64,000 bases of DNA from Aggregatibacter kilianii (lineage in GTDB: Bacteria; Pseudomonadota; Gammaproteobacteria; Enterobacterales; Pasteurellaceae): contig NZ_NRCJ01000008.1 of assembly GCF_003129965.1 (NCBI RefSeq), positions 83,557 through 147,556 of the forward strand. Direction: 5' to 3'. The position numbers were made by a program, and so were the translations under genes. Below are positions 16,275-27,019 of this stretch, in pieces. The notes under the pieces are model-generated. The model was not told the origin of the DNA. It worked only from the letters and a program-made list of their open reading frames with translations, and ran no database searches. Numbering within the stretch: position 1 is the stretch's first letter; every line of letters begins with the position of its first letter.

Positions 16275-19200
16275 TTAGAAGTGCATACCTGCACCTACTG
16301 CCACGCCCACTTTGCCTTGGGAATCGCTGGTACCGGAAAGTCGGATAATGTACTTGCTGTTATCAGACACTTTCGATACCCCTACCGCAATGGCGTTTTC
16401 GCCTTGGTAGTTACCCGCCGCGACGGACACCATGCCTTTACCCGGCATAAATGCCTGTGGCAATTGAGATGCCGCTAAAGCGCTCGCCACACCCGCGTTG
16501 ACGCGTTTACCCATATGGTTCACTTGACCGGCAAGGGTGTTGTATTTGTTGCCGACATCAGTTAACGCCGCGTGTAATTGCGCACCGTTGACGGCATCTT
16601 TGCTGTCTTTGGTGACACGACCCGGTGCAACGTTCGTCACTTGATTGTTACCGGCATCAACACCTTTCGCCGTCACGCTCGGGCTGTTTTCGATTTGTTT
16701 ACCGTTGTTGTCCACAAAAGTAAGCCCGTTTTCGCTAATGCGCGTACCGCCCGCCGTGACGGAATCCACGTTCAGCTCTTTCGCCATGGCAACGGTGATG
16801 GTATCGCCGTTCACTTGGGTCATGATATTTTTGCCTTCGTCAAATTTGCTCCAGTCGGAATTGTCTTTATGACCTTTCACATTCACTTGCGTATTTAACT
16901 TAGCCGCATGCGTCGTACCATCGTTAGCGCCGAATTTCATTCCGTCGTTGAGGGTAGCAACATGTTCACCGTTAACGTCTAAACGTGGTTTGGTCTCGTT
17001 AATTGCACCTTCAACACCGGCTTCACCGTTTGATAGACTTAAGGCGATATGCTGGTTACCATCTTTCGTCAAGGTGATGGAACCGTCTTTACCATTAATC
17101 CCCACAGAGGCTTTGCCATCGGCACTTTGTACCGTCACGACGCCGTCTTTGCCTGCCGCACCTTGCGCATCCGGACCGCCTACATCAATGGTATTGGATT
17201 TAATCGTATCGATTGTCGCGGACTCGGCATCCAAGTTTTGGTTGGTTTCAATGGTAATTTGCGTACCGTTTTGGGTCAGCATAATGTTGTTACCGGCAGT
17301 ATAGGTGACCGTGTTGCCCGGTGCGACGTTGGTGACGGACGAGCCGTTGGCAACACCTGTTGAACCTGCTTGAGCCGAAGTGGTGACATTCCAACCGCGA
17401 CCGGCAAGTTCTTTCACTTCATGTAATTGACCGCCGTTTACCGCCTCTTTGCTGCCGGCGGCAACATTTCCATCGGCAACATTACTGATGACTTTATTCC
17501 CCGCGTTAATACCGGTGTCTTTATTGATTTCAACATCACCGGCTTTAAAGCCGTTTTCGGTCACTTTCACGTCATCGCCGACATTTAAGCCATCTTTCGT
17601 GACAGAGACTTTGTCGCCTACTTTCAAGCCGTCTTTATTGATGGTTGTGTCGCCCATTTTCACGCTACCGTTATTACCAAGATCTAAGTTCCTCGCCAGT
17701 TCAATTTGAACTTTGCCGTTTTCAACTTTAGTGGAGATATTGTCGTCTGCGCCAACCACTTCAATGGTTGTACCCAAACTTTGTTTCACCTCCTGACCGT
17801 CTTGGGCTTTCAAACCGAAGCCTTTTGTGGTCAAGTCATTCACGGCAGTGTCTAATTGGCCTTTGTTTACTGCGTCGGTTGCGTCCGTACCGTCGGCAAC
17901 ATTGGTAATTTTGTTCCCGCCGTTATTTAAGCCGTTATTGGTTAAACTCACCGCATTACCACCGTTTGCCGGCGTAATGGTCACGCCGTTACCGTTAATA
18001 ACCGTATTATTTCCGGCGGCATCAACAAATTGCGCACTGGTTAAGTTTTTCAACTCTTTCGCCAATTTTACGTTTAAGGTGTCGGTGCCATCGGCAATTA
18101 CACCGATGTTGCCGTTAACAAGCTTGTTGTCGTCAGTTTCACCGCCTTTGATTTTGACGGTTTCGCCCAGCTTACGTTTCACGTCGGCTCCGCTATCACC
18201 GGCAAAGGTTAATTGACTGTTTTTCACGTCATTTAACTGTTTCAGATTTACTGCGTCGTTATCATCAGTACCATCAGCTACACCGCTGATTTTTGCATTC
18301 GAACCATCCGCTTTGCTGACTTTTAAACCGTCCGCTGTCGGTGTTAAGTTCACAGCATTATTGCCATCAACTAATTGAACCTCTTTAAATTCCGGTTTTT
18401 CCGCAATTTGGATTTCTACTTTATTGTCCGTCACAACGGTGCGAACATTTTGTGCAGTAGACTCTTTGCCGTTAGCTAAACCGCCTTCAATGGCTAAAGT
18501 AGAACCCAATTTTTGTTGAGTACCGTTTGCTCCGGTATCGCTATTTGTATTACCGGTTACAGTTAAGTCCTTAAAGGCTTGTTCTGCCGTTTTGTTAATA
18601 GCGTCATTCACATTATTCACGGTTGCACCGCCGACGGTGATCTGCGCGTTGGTCACAGTTACACCGCCTACTGTCAAGCCGTTGCTATCAAGTTTGGTGT
18701 TTTCTGCAGTTACCGTATTGATGTTCAAGTCTTTCGATAACTTCACTTTAAGTTTTTTATCATTAGCATCGGTTTCATCGATTTCTGTTGAGATGTTTTC
18801 ATCACCGACAACCTCGATGGTGTTACCCAAGGCTTTCTTAGACTCTTTGCCATCTTGCGCTTTCAAGCCGAAACCTAAAGTGGTTAAGTCTTGTGTAGCT
18901 TTGTCTAACTGACCTTTGTTCACGGCATCGGTATTATTTATCCCGTCGGCAACATTGGTAATGGTGTTATTGCCATTATCCAATCCTGCTGTGGTTAATT
19001 TCACAGGCGATTTAGATGTATCTGCCGGGGTAATGGTAATTCCATCACCGTTAAGTGTGGTATTGCCGGTTGCGCTTGTGAAGTTTGCACTAGTTAAATC
19101 TTTTAACTCTTTCGCTAATTTCACATTGAGTGTATCTGTACCTGCAACCACACCGATATTGTTATCGGATAACGCAGAAGCGTCGGTAACACCACCTTTC

Positions 19201-22200
19201 ACATTCACTTGTTCACCAAGTTTACGCTCAAATGCAGTGCCGCTATCGCCACCAAATGTTAATGGATTAAAGGCTTGGGCTGCGGTTTGAGTGATTGCGC
19301 TGTTGAGGTTATTAACAGCTGCACCGTTCACCATTGGTGCTTGACTGGTTACTGTAACGTCGCCCACTTTTAAACCGTTGGTATCAAGCACGGTATTACC
19401 CGTGGTTACCTTGTCCAATGTGATTTCTTTGGCTAAATTAAACGTCACATTATCGTCAGCAGCTGTTTTACTAATCACGATATTGTTATCTGTATTATTC
19501 AGATCAACCGTTTCACCGGCAGCCACATTCGTTGAATTTGCACCTTGCGCCGTTAAATTCCAGCCTTTGTTAACAGTTGTTTTCACTTCATCCAATTGGC
19601 TGAAGTTCACGGCATCATTTGCTGTCGTACCATTCGCTACACCGGTTAATTTGGTTGGTTGACCATTTGCATTACTTAAAGTTAAACCATCTGTAGTCGG
19701 TGCTAAATTCACGGTATTTGCACCGTCAACTAATTTAACGCCTTTAAACTCAGGTTTTTCAGCCATTTTCACTGTTAAAGAACCGTCAGCTGCATTCGCT
19801 TCAACATAGATATTCTTCGCAGAGGTATCTGTGCCGGCGTGCTCACCTTTTACCGTCAGTTTTTGACCTAAATTACGGTGCACGGTTTCGGTGTTGTTAT
19901 TACCTGTGAAATCCAAACCTTTATTGGTAAGTGCGGTCTCTTTTTCCGTCAATTGTTTGAGGTTAACCGCATCCGTATTATTTACGCCGTCGGCAACGTT
20001 GGTAATGGTGTTATTACCCGCGTTAATACCGGTTTTAGTGATACTTGGGCTGTTATTAATTGCATTACCTGAATTATCAACGAAAGTTAAGCCGTCAGAA
20101 CCAATCTTCGTGCCGCTTGCTGTCACGGAATCCACTTTGACATCTTTGGCTAACTTCACATTTAATGTATTTGTTGTGCTATTCGCAACGACACCAATGT
20201 TGTTATCAGATAACTCTGATTCATTAGTAATGCCACCTTTCACATCAACTTGTGTGCCAAGTTTGCGCTCAAATGCCGTGCCACTATCCCCACCAAATGT
20301 TAATGGTTTGAAGGCTTGAGTTGCGGTTTGTGTAATAGCGTCATTGAGGTTATTAACCGCAGTTCCGTTCACAGTCGGTGCTACGTTGGTTACGGTAACA
20401 CCACCCACAGTTAAGCCATCGTTATTCAGTTTTGTGCTACCGGTAGTCACATTATCTACGCTAATGTTTCTAGCCAAATTGAACGTCACGTTATTATCAG
20501 CAGCCGTTTTGTTAATCACGATATTGCTATCGGTATTGCTTAAATCAACGCCTTCACCCGGTGCAACGTTACTTAAGTTTTGACCTTGAGCAGTCAAATT
20601 CCAACCTTTATTGGCTGTAGCGTTAACAGCATCTAACTGGCTCTTGTTCACCGCGTCGTTAGGTGCTACACCATCGCTCACATTGGTGATTTTTTGACTT
20701 GCAGCATTAATTCCCGCAGTGGTAATGCTTGGACCATTATCAATAGTTAAGCCTGTGCTATTTAATACTGTGTTACCTAAATTCACAGTGTTGAAACTCA
20801 CATCATCAGCCGTAGCATAAGTAAAGTTGTTGTTAACTTTCTTAATGGTTAAATTTTTACCGGCTTTAAAGACAACTTCATCGCCGTTGGTTACATCGCT
20901 TGCTGTAGCTGTTCCATCAACAGCACCACCATCTGCTGCCGCATTAGCTTTCCAACCGGCATTATTGATTGCAGTTGCTACATCAGCGGCTGTCGCAAAG
21001 GTGTTTCCTGTCGTTGTTGCAGATAATTTACCCGTGTTACCGTCTTTGGTCAGAGTAGATGTTACAACATCAAATTTTACAGAGGTTTCGTTATTTGCTA
21101 CTTGAGTGACGTTGGCAGTTGTGCCAACACCGTCAACAAAACGAACAGTTGCATTGGATTTCACCTGACCTTTTTCGTTTTGATTTTCTGCAATTTTCCA
21201 CCCCATGCCATTGACATTGTTGGTTAAATCTTGCAATTGACCGTAGTTCACCGCGTCGTTGGTGCTTGTACCGTTGGCTACGCCGCTTAATTTGGCCGGA
21301 GTGTTATTGTTATCTTTACTTAACGTTAAACCATCCACTGTTGGTGCTAAATTTACGGTATTTCCGTTATCAGTTAATTGAACACCTTTAAATTCAGGTT
21401 TTTCCGCCATTTTCACGGTAAGTGAACCGGAGGTATCTGCCTCGACATAAATATTCTTCGCTGAAACATCCGTAGCATCGTGATCGCCTTTAATTGTCAA
21501 AGTTTCACCTAGATTACGATGAACATTAGTTGCAGTATCATTACCTGTAAAGTTCATACCTTTGTCGGTAAGTGCGGTGTTATTTTGAGTAATATTTTCT
21601 CTCAATTGTTTAAGATTAATTGCATCGGTATCGTTCGTACCCGCAGTAACATTGGTAATTCTGTTGCCCGCGTTGATGCCGTTATCTTTATCGATCACGG
21701 TATTACCGACAGTGACTTTATCGAAACTGACATTCTTGCTTGTGCTGACGGTAAATTCGGTACCGTTTTTGGTGATATTGATATTTTCGCCATTTAAGAA
21801 CTTAACAGTATCACCGGCTTTAACCTGGCTTGCAGCTTCGCTGTTAGAAGTTACATTCCAGAATGCACTATTGATTGCAGTAGCAACAGACTGTGCGGTT
21901 GCAGGGGCTGCGGAAGTTGCAGTTGCTTGACCGTTTGTATTAACTGAGACATTCTCAGTCGTCACATCAACTTTGAAGGTTTTAACATCTGCTACTTCAC
22001 TATGCGTTACTGTTGTATGATTACCATCCTGAATATTGATTAAGCCTTTAACAACATTTTTACCGGTATCGGTAATGTTGCTTAGATCTTTATCTGCTGC
22101 GTTATTAATTTTATTTTCAGTAGTAGTATCCAACTTCACAGTAACGTCATCACCGGTAGCAGAGGTTGTTAAACCATTTGAACCTTTGATGTTAAATTTC

Positions 22201-25200
22201 AAGCCATTGTTTTTATTTAGGGCTTGTGTATTAGTTTCACCGCTATCACTACCAAGTTTAATGGTGTTATTACCAAGAGCATCTAACTGCGATTTATTTA
22301 CGGCATCATTGGCATTAACGCCATCTGCCACATTGGAAATCACTTTACTTCCTGCATCAATACCACCTGAGGTAATACTTGGAGTATTAGGCAGTTTCGT
22401 TCCGGCAGTATCAACGAATGATAATCCGCTGTTATCTAATTTGGTTGAACCGGCAGTTACGGAATCAATTTTGATGTCTTTAGCCAGTTTAATTTGTAAG
22501 CCGTTATTGGATACAACCCCGATATTGTCGTCGGATAACTTAGTTGGGTCAGTTAAACCACCGGTAACATTTAGGGTTTCTCCTAGTTTACGTTGAGTAT
22601 TTGTTCCGCTATCGCCGGCAAAGGTCAGCGGTTGATTTGCCGTAGCGTTAACGGCGTCTAACTGAGATTTATTAACCGCGTCAGTGCCATTTACCCCATT
22701 CGCTACATTCGTCACCACTTTGTTGCCTGCATTAATGCCGTTACTGTCAACGACAACATTGCCGACAGTGACTTTATTAAAGGTCACATCATCCGCTGTC
22801 TTGATGGTAAAGTCGGTTCCATTTTTGGTGATGTTGATATTGTTACCATCAATAAATTTAACGGTGTTACCTGGTTTTACTTCACTTGCCGTTTCACCGT
22901 TTGATGTGACTTTCCAGAAGCTGTTATTGATGGCATCAACTACAGATTGTGCAGTCACAGGCGCAGTACCGCTGGTTGTTGCCGCCACGCCGTTAGTTGA
23001 GGTAATGGCAGTTGTAGTGACATTGACTTTAAAGGTTTTTTTACCTGTCGCCGCATCGGTCGTATTGCTGACAACGGTATTTTCACCGTTTTCCATATCA
23101 ACTAAGCCGGTAATCACACCTTTGCCTGCATCACTAATGTTGCTTAAATTCACATCAGCTGCATTATCAATTTTATTCTTGGTTGCCGTATCCAACTGCA
23201 CAGTTACATCCTCACCCGCAGCAGACGTCGTTAAGCCGTTGGTGCCTTTAATGTTAAATCTTAACCCGTTGTTTTGGCTTAAGTTTTGTGATCCGGTTTC
23301 ACCATTATCCGAGCCAAGTTTGATGGCGTTATCACCGATTTTGCTATCAACGGAATTAATTTTTGTTCTGGTCGCATCGTCGATTTTAACGGTAATGCCG
23401 TTTCCGTTGGCAGCTGTCGTAATTCCGTCCGCACCTTTAACGGATAAGTTAGAAGTGGCTAAGTTTACAGAACCTGTACCACTATCTCCGGATGTGTTTA
23501 ACTTAATGTTTTGAATAGCAGTATAAACTGCACCACTGGTCACGACTTTACTGTCATTATTTGTAACGACAGTTGATTTATTCAAGCCGATATCAATGCT
23601 GTTGCCTGACGCATTTGCGTTTGTTGTGATGTCACTACCATTGCCTTTAATGGTTAGCGTATCACCGAGTTTTCTTGTAAATGTACCGGTATTTCCGTTT
23701 AATGTTAGCGGGGAGTTTTTAACGGCATTTAATTGTTGTAGGTTCACGGCGTCTGTTAATGCTGTACCGTCAGCCACACCCGAAACTTTTTTATTCCCTA
23801 GGTTCACGCCATCGGCACCAAAAGTCATAGTTGTACCTGAGCCACCAATAGATGTGATATTCGTCAAAGTAGAATTCACAGAGAATTTGAAATCTCTAGT
23901 GGATTGGTCAATCACCATGTTTGAGCCGGCTTTTAATGTCACCTGTTCTTTTGGTTTGACATTTACAACAGAGTTCCCGGTCACAGAACCGCCATCGGCA
24001 GTAGAAGTAATATTCCAACCGGCAGTTGCAACTTCAGCTACAGCATAAAGTTGAGAACCATTGATGACATCGGTTGATGTCGCGCTGACATTACCTGCCG
24101 CAATGTTTTTCAATTGACGCTCATAGCCTTCGGAACCGAAGGAGACAATGTCGCCTTTGAGCGTTTTATTTCCGCCAGCCCAAGTTAGAGCAGTACCGTT
24201 GATTGTCGTACTTAACTCTTCTGTACCTTCTTTATCAGTGGTTGAACCGCCACCGATTGCCACAGCATTATCACGATTTGCAACTGCGCCTGTACCAATA
24301 GCAATGCTGTTTGTTTTAGCAGCTTCCGCACTAGTACCCAACGCCAAGGCAATGTCACCGGCAATGGCTTTACTACCTAAAGCAACGGAGGATTCACCCG
24401 TTGTGGTATTACGGTATTGCTGGGTTTGACCATCGCTGTTTGTACTCATTTTGAAGGCTTTACCGGTAATGCTGGTAAAGGCATTCTCAATCGTACCTTG
24501 AGTTTCGTTTCCGCTTGTCGGATCGGTATATTTGGTTTGTGTGTCTGCACTTTTATCTACGTCATCACCACCAATGGCAACGGAAGAGTTCCCTTTGGCG
24601 TAGGTGTTACCACCAATTGCAATAGATTGATCGCCTGTTGCGTTAGCCCCCGCACCATCGTAGTTACCGCCACCGATAGCAATACTTTGTGAATTTCCTG
24701 CACCATTGGTGGAAGCAAAACGACCGATCGTGATACCATCTCTGGCTTCCGCTTTGTTTTCGGAACCTACGGCAATAGAGCCGTCATTGCCGGCATTCGC
24801 TTTATTACCTAATGCAACAGCATAATTACCTGCGGTAGATTCAGGACCTACAGCGATAGCATCATTACCTGTCGCACCGGTGTTGTCTCTATTGCCCGCT
24901 TTTGAGGAGCTTACAGAGAAATAGTGCATTTGGGTTGATTGGCTGTTCGCTTGAATAGCTTTATAAACCGCATCCCCAGTGACAACTTTGTTGTCGCCTT
25001 GCGTTACCGTTGTGGATTTATTCAGGCTAAAGGTAATATTGTCAGCCGTGGCAGTACCGGTAATATCGTCGCCGTCACCTTGAATTTTTAAAGATTCACC
25101 TAATTTTTTGACCGCACTTCCGCCGGTATTGGAGGTGAAGGTAAATTGGCTATTTTTCACAGCCTCTAATTGTTGGTAGTTAACGGCATCACCTGTGGTT

Positions 25201-26462
25201 GTACCATTTGCCACCCCGCTGATTTTCTTATTGTTTAAGCTCAATCCGGCAGCAGTGAAACTTAAGGCAGAGCCATTGCCGTTGATGCTTGAAATATTGC
25301 TTAGGGTTGAATTGACGGAGAAAGTGAAATCTCTACCGGCTTGCGCGATCACCATATTTTGACCGGCTTTTAATGTCACGTTATCTTCAGGTTTTACGCT
25401 GACGACAGACGCGCCGCTCACTGAACCGCCATTGGCAGAGGTGGTAATATTCCAACCGCCTGCCACTTTTTCGGCAACGGCATTTAATTGTGAACCATTC
25501 ACGGCGTCTGTTGATGTTGCACTCACTTCACCCGGAGCGACGTGTTTTAATTGACGTTCATAGCCTTCCGTACCAAAGGAAACAATATCCCCCGGCAAGG
25601 TATTCCCGCCACCTACCCAAGTGAATTTATAGGTTGCGCCATTTACGGTGTAAGATTTTTCGGTTTGTTTGGTACCGGCTTGATCTGTGGTTGCACCGCC
25701 ACCGATAGCGACCGCGTTATCACGATTTGCGACAGCGCCTGTACCGATAGCAATAGAGTTGGTTTTAGACGCGGTTGCTAATGTACCCATCGCCAATGCG
25801 ATATCGCCTGCGGTGGCTTTCATCCCTAATGCAACAGCAGCTTGTCCGGCAGTCGTATTTGCATAAAGTGGTTGCAGAAGATTTTTGTTGGTAAGTGCAG
25901 TAAATGCCTGACCTACAGTGCCGGAAACTTCAGTACCTGCAAGGTTGGTATATTTGGTTTGTTGATTAGATGCGCCAGTAACATCATCACCGCCAATAGC
26001 AATAGAGGAGTGTCCTTGAGCTTTGGTATTTCCACCAATGGCAATGGATTGATCGCCTAATGCATTTGCTCCATTTCCTGATGCACCACCGCCACCGATC
26101 GCTATACTTTGAGATGTACCTCCGGTTGTACTATTGGCACCGATAGCAACGCTATAATGCGGTGCTGCTGTTGCATTTTGACCTAACGCAACAGCGGCAT
26201 ATCCTGTTGAGCTTGCATTCCAGCCAACTGCAACACCGGTTCCTGCAACAATACCTTGTGGTACATTCCCCGCAGCAAACGTATTGCAACTAATCCCAAT
26301 CAATGTGGCAGTAGCAAGAAATGTGATTTTTAATGATTCTGAAATGGATGTACGTTTATCTGTCTTTGATGCAGTTGATTTTTTGTGTGCTTTGGTTAAT
26401 TCCGAAACGGCAACCCAAGATTGAGTTGCGTGATTCCAAATTACTTTAAATACTTTGTTCAT
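16275..26462 (-). CDS. Giant trimeric autotransporter adhesin, 3395 residues (Hsf/Hia-like)
   Basis: The extended signal peptide begins MNKVFKVIWNHATQSWVAVS (ESPR type) and a cleavage site is likely near residue 64 (NTFA-AG). YadA-type head repeats (SVAIGANS, SIAIGGG, NSIAIGTGAVANRDNAVAIG) occur twice, around residues 70-260 and 520-740, each followed by a neck motif (STDAVNGSQL). This suggests duplication of a segment of roughly 450 residues. The long middle holds about a dozen repeats of Trp-ring, GIN and neck domains (GINAGNKVI..VADG..DAVN). The C-terminal ~80 residues form the YadA anchor, ending VGVAVGAGMHF. A Shine-Dalgarno AAGGAA lies 7 bp before the ATG. It should form a trimeric fibre mediating adhesion. 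It is longer than typical Hsf (about 2,400 residues). No stop or frameshift is seen. Confidence 0.95.
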   Translation of the reverse strand: MNKVFKVIWNHATQSWVAVSELTKAHKKSTASKTDKRTSISESLKITFLATATLIGISCNTFAAGNVPQGIVAGTGVAVGWNASSTGYAAVALGQNATAAPHYSVAIGANSTTGGTSQSIAIGGGGASGNGANALGDQSIAIGGNTKAQGHSSIAIGGDDVTGASNQQTKYTNLAGTEVSGTVGQAFTALTNKNLLQPLYANTTAGQAAVALGMKATAGDIALAMGTLATASKTNSIAIGTGAVANRDNAVAIGGGATTDQAGTKQTEKSYTVNGATYKFTWVGGGNTLPGDIVSFGTEGYERQLKHVAPGEVSATSTDAVNGSQLNAVAEKVAGGWNITTSANGGSVSGASVVSVKPEDNVTLKAGQNMVIAQAGRDFTFSVNSTLSNISSINGNGSALSFTAAGLSLNNKKISGVANGTTTGDAVNYQQLEAVKNSQFTFTSNTGGSAVKKLGESLKIQGDGDDITGTATADNITFSLNKSTTVTQGDNKVVTGDAVYKAIQANSQSTQMHYFSVSSSKAGNRDNTGATGNDAIAVGPESTAGNYAVALGNKANAGNDGSIAVGSENKAEARDGITIGRFASTNGAGNSQSIAIGGGNYDGAGANATGDQSIAIGGNTYAKGNSSVAIGGDDVDKSADTQTKYTDPTSGNETQGTIENAFTSITGKAFKMSTNSDGQTQQYRNTTTGESSVALGSKAIAGDIALALGTSAEAAKTNSIAIGTGAVANRDNAVAIGGGSTTDKEGTEELSTTINGTALTWAGGNKTLKGDIVSFGSEGYERQLKNIAAGNVSATSTDVINGSQLYAVAEVATAGWNITSTADGGSVTGNSVVNVKPKEQVTLKAGSNMVIDQSTRDFKFSVNSTLTNITSIGGSGTTMTFGADGVNLGNKKVSGVADGTALTDAVNLQQLNAVKNSPLTLNGNTGTFTRKLGDTLTIKGNGSDITTNANASGNSIDIGLNKSTVVTNNDSKVVTSGAVYTAIQNIKLNTSGDSGTGSVNLATSNLSVKGADGITTAANGNGITVKIDDATRTKINSVDSKIGDNAIKLGSDNGETGSQNLSQNNGLRFNIKGTNGLTTSAAGEDVTVQLDTATKNKIDNAADVNLSNISDAGKGVITGLVDMENGENTVVSNTTDAATGKKTFKVNVTTTAITSTNGVAATTSGTAPVTAQSVVDAINNSFWKVTSNGETASEVKPGNTVKFIDGNNINITKNGTDFTIKTADDVTFNKVTVGNVVVDSNGINAGNKVVTNVANGVNGTDAVNKSQLDAVNATANQPLTFAGDSGTNTQRKLGETLNVTGGLTDPTKLSDDNIGVVSNNGLQIKLAKDIKIDSVTAGSTKLDNSGLSFVDTAGTKLPNTPSITSGGIDAGSKVISNVADGVNANDAVNKSQLDALGNNTIKLGSDSGETNTQALNKNNGLKFNIKGSNGLTTSATGDDVTVKLDTTTENKINNAADKDLSNITDTGKNVVKGLINIQDGNHTTVTHSEVADVKTFKVDVTTENVSVNTNGQATATSAAPATAQSVATAINSAFWNVTSNSEAASQVKAGDTVKFLNGENINITKNGTEFTVSTSKNVSFDKVTVGNTVIDKDNGINAGNRITNVTAGTNDTDAINLKQLRENITQNNTALTDKGMNFTGNDTATNVHRNLGETLTIKGDHDATDVSAKNIYVEADTSGSLTVKMAEKPEFKGVQLTDNGNTVNLAPTVDGLTLSKDNNNTPAKLSGVANGTSTNDAVNYGQLQDLTNNVNGMGWKIAENQNEKGQVKSNATVRFVDGVGTTANVTQVANNETSVKFDVVTSTLTKDGNTGKLSATTTGNTFATAADVATAINNAGWKANAAADGGAVDGTATASDVTNGDEVVFKAGKNLTIKKVNNNFTYATADDVSFNTVNLGNTVLNSTGLTIDNGPSITTAGINAASQKITNVSDGVAPNDAVNKSQLDAVNATANKGWNLTAQGQNLSNVAPGEGVDLSNTDSNIVINKTAADNNVTFNLARNISVDNVTTGSTKLNNDGLTVGGVTVTNVAPTVNGTAVNNLNDAITQTATQAFKPLTFGGDSGTAFERKLGTQVDVKGGITNESELSDNNIGVVANSTTNTLNVKLAKDVKVDSVTASGTKIGSDGLTFVDNSGNAINNSPSITKTGINAGNNTITNVADGVNNTDAVNLKQLTEKETALTNKGLDFTGNNNTETVHRNLGQKLTVKGEHAGTDTSAKNIYVEANAADGSLTVKMAEKPEFKGVKLVDGANTVNLAPTTDGLTLSNANGQPTKLTGVANGTTANDAVNFSQLDEVKTTVNKGWNLTAQGANSTNVAAGETVDLNNTDNNIVISKTAADDNVTFNLAKEITLDKVTTGNTVLDTNGLKVGDVTVTSQAPMVNGAAVNNLNSAITQTAAQAFNPLTFGGDSGTAFERKLGEQVNVKGGVTDASALSDNNIGVVAGTDTLNVKLAKELKDLTSANFTSATGNTTLNGDGITITPADTSKSPVKLTTAGLDNGNNTITNVADGINNTDAVNKGQLDKATQDLTTLGFGLKAQDGKESKKALGNTIEVVGDENISTEIDETDANDKKLKVKLSKDLNINTVTAENTKLDSNGLTVGGVTVTNAQITVGGATVNNVNDAINKTAEQAFKDLTVTGNTNSDTGANGTQQKLGSTLAIEGGLANGKESTAQNVRTVVTDNKVEIQIAEKPEFKEVQLVDGNNAVNLTPTADGLKVSKADGSNAKISGVADGTDDNDAVNLKQLNDVKNSQLTFAGDSGADVKRKLGETVKIKGGETDDNKLVNGNIGVIADGTDTLNVKLAKELKNLTSAQFVDAAGNNTVINGNGVTITPANGGNAVSLTNNGLNNGGNKITNVADGTDATDAVNKGQLDTAVNDLTTKGFGLKAQDGQEVKQSLGTTIEVVGADDNISTKVENGKVQIELARNLDLGNNGSVKMGDTTINKDGLKVGDKVSVTKDGLNVGDDVKVTENGFKAGDVEINKDTGINAGNKVISNVADGNVAAGSKEAVNGGQLHEVKELAGRGWNVTTSAQAGSTGVANGSSVTNVAPGNTVTYTAGNNIMLTQNGTQITIETNQNLDAESATIDTIKSNTIDVGGPDAQGAAGKDGVVTVQSADGKASVGINGKDGSITLTKDGNQHIALSLSNGEAGVEGAINETKPRLDVNGEHVATLNDGMKFGANDGTTHAAKLNTQVNVKGHKDNSDWSKFDEGKNIMTQVNGDTITVAMAKELNVDSVTAGGTRISENGLTFVDNNGKQIENSPSVTAKGVDAGNNQVTNVAPGRVTKDSKDAVNGAQLHAALTDVGNKYNTLAGQVNHMGKRVNAGVASALAASQLPQAFMPGKGMVSVAAGNYQGENAIAVGVSKVSDNSKYIIRLSGTSDSQGKVGVAVGAGMHF

Positions 26463-26558
26463 AGCTATTCCTTGTCAATAAGATAAACGTGACGGGGTGA
26501 ATAAAACGTTGGCAAATGCCGTATATAGCACGTTTATCGTGGCAATTTTGTCGCGCGT

Positions 26559-26586
26559 ATTATAGATAAATCCACATAGAGTTCAA
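26559..26586 (-). promoter_or_regulatory. Promoter of the large adhesin gene
   Basis: On the minus strand TTGAAC (26581-26586), a 16-bp spacer and TATAAT (26559-26564), about 97 bp upstream of the adhesin ATG. The untranslated leader is long enough to carry regulation. Confidence 0.6.
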
Positions 26587-26653
26587 TGTTTAATTAACGG
26601 ATTGACAAAGATTTACACTGTTTTGACTTGGTTTGGCGCGAGGTTGGTAGGGG

Positions 26654-26700
26654 AAAAGTGCGGTCATTTTTAAAAACGTTTTTAAAACCCACCGCACTTT
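26654..26700. terminator. Inverted uptake-signal pair between the divergent adhesin genes
   Basis: AAAAGTGCGGT and ACCGCACTTT arms flank AAAAACGTTTTTAAAA. It may insulate the two divergent transcription units. The rest of the 543-bp intergenic region (26463-27005) is AT-rich, with the promoters listed separately and no convincing gene. Confidence 0.5.
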
Positions 26701-26845
26701 ATGGGGATTTACATAAATTTAAAATTGTGACGCATGAAGATATTTAGGAAAATACCTGGTTTTTCAACGGATAATCCTTAAATATGGAAAACCTGATAAA
26801 TCAATTTAAATAATTGTAAATCAGCTTAATAACCATACGGTTTTC

Positions 26846-26854
26846 TGGTATATT
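26846..26854 (+). promoter_or_regulatory. Extended -10 promoter for the Ser-rich adhesin
   Basis: TGGTATATT is a TGn extended -10 on the plus strand, about 140 bp before the adhesin start. No good -35 is seen. This is a weak call. Confidence 0.35.
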
Positions 26855-26993
26855 TTGCGCACTCATTTCTCATTGCTCTATTTTTTTCTCAATTTGTGAT
26901 TCGTGTGTAAAGAAACCGTGAAAATAGAGCGACATTTTTATCATTGTTAAACATATTTCTTCTATTTCATTACGACTAGGATTTTTTAATTTA

Positions 26994-27019
26994 TGAATAA
27001 AGTATTTGAATAAAGTATT
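26994..27019 (+). repeat. 13-bp tandem duplication across the adhesin start codon
   Basis: TGAATAAAGTATT occurs twice in tandem (26994-27006 and 27007-27019), preceded by A at 26993. One copy would give ATG-AAT-AAA-GTA-TTT-AAA, the normal ESPR start. With two copies the ATG at 26993 reads MNKVFE and stops at 27011-27013, while a TTG at 27006 restores the adhesin frame. Confidence 0.9.

Noticed and set aside
17449..24692. Many plus-strand frames of 60-280 residues inside the 3395-residue adhesin gene
   Set aside because: All are shadows of the adhesin's Asn/Thr/Val/Gly codon pattern, with no Shine-Dalgarno or family likeness.
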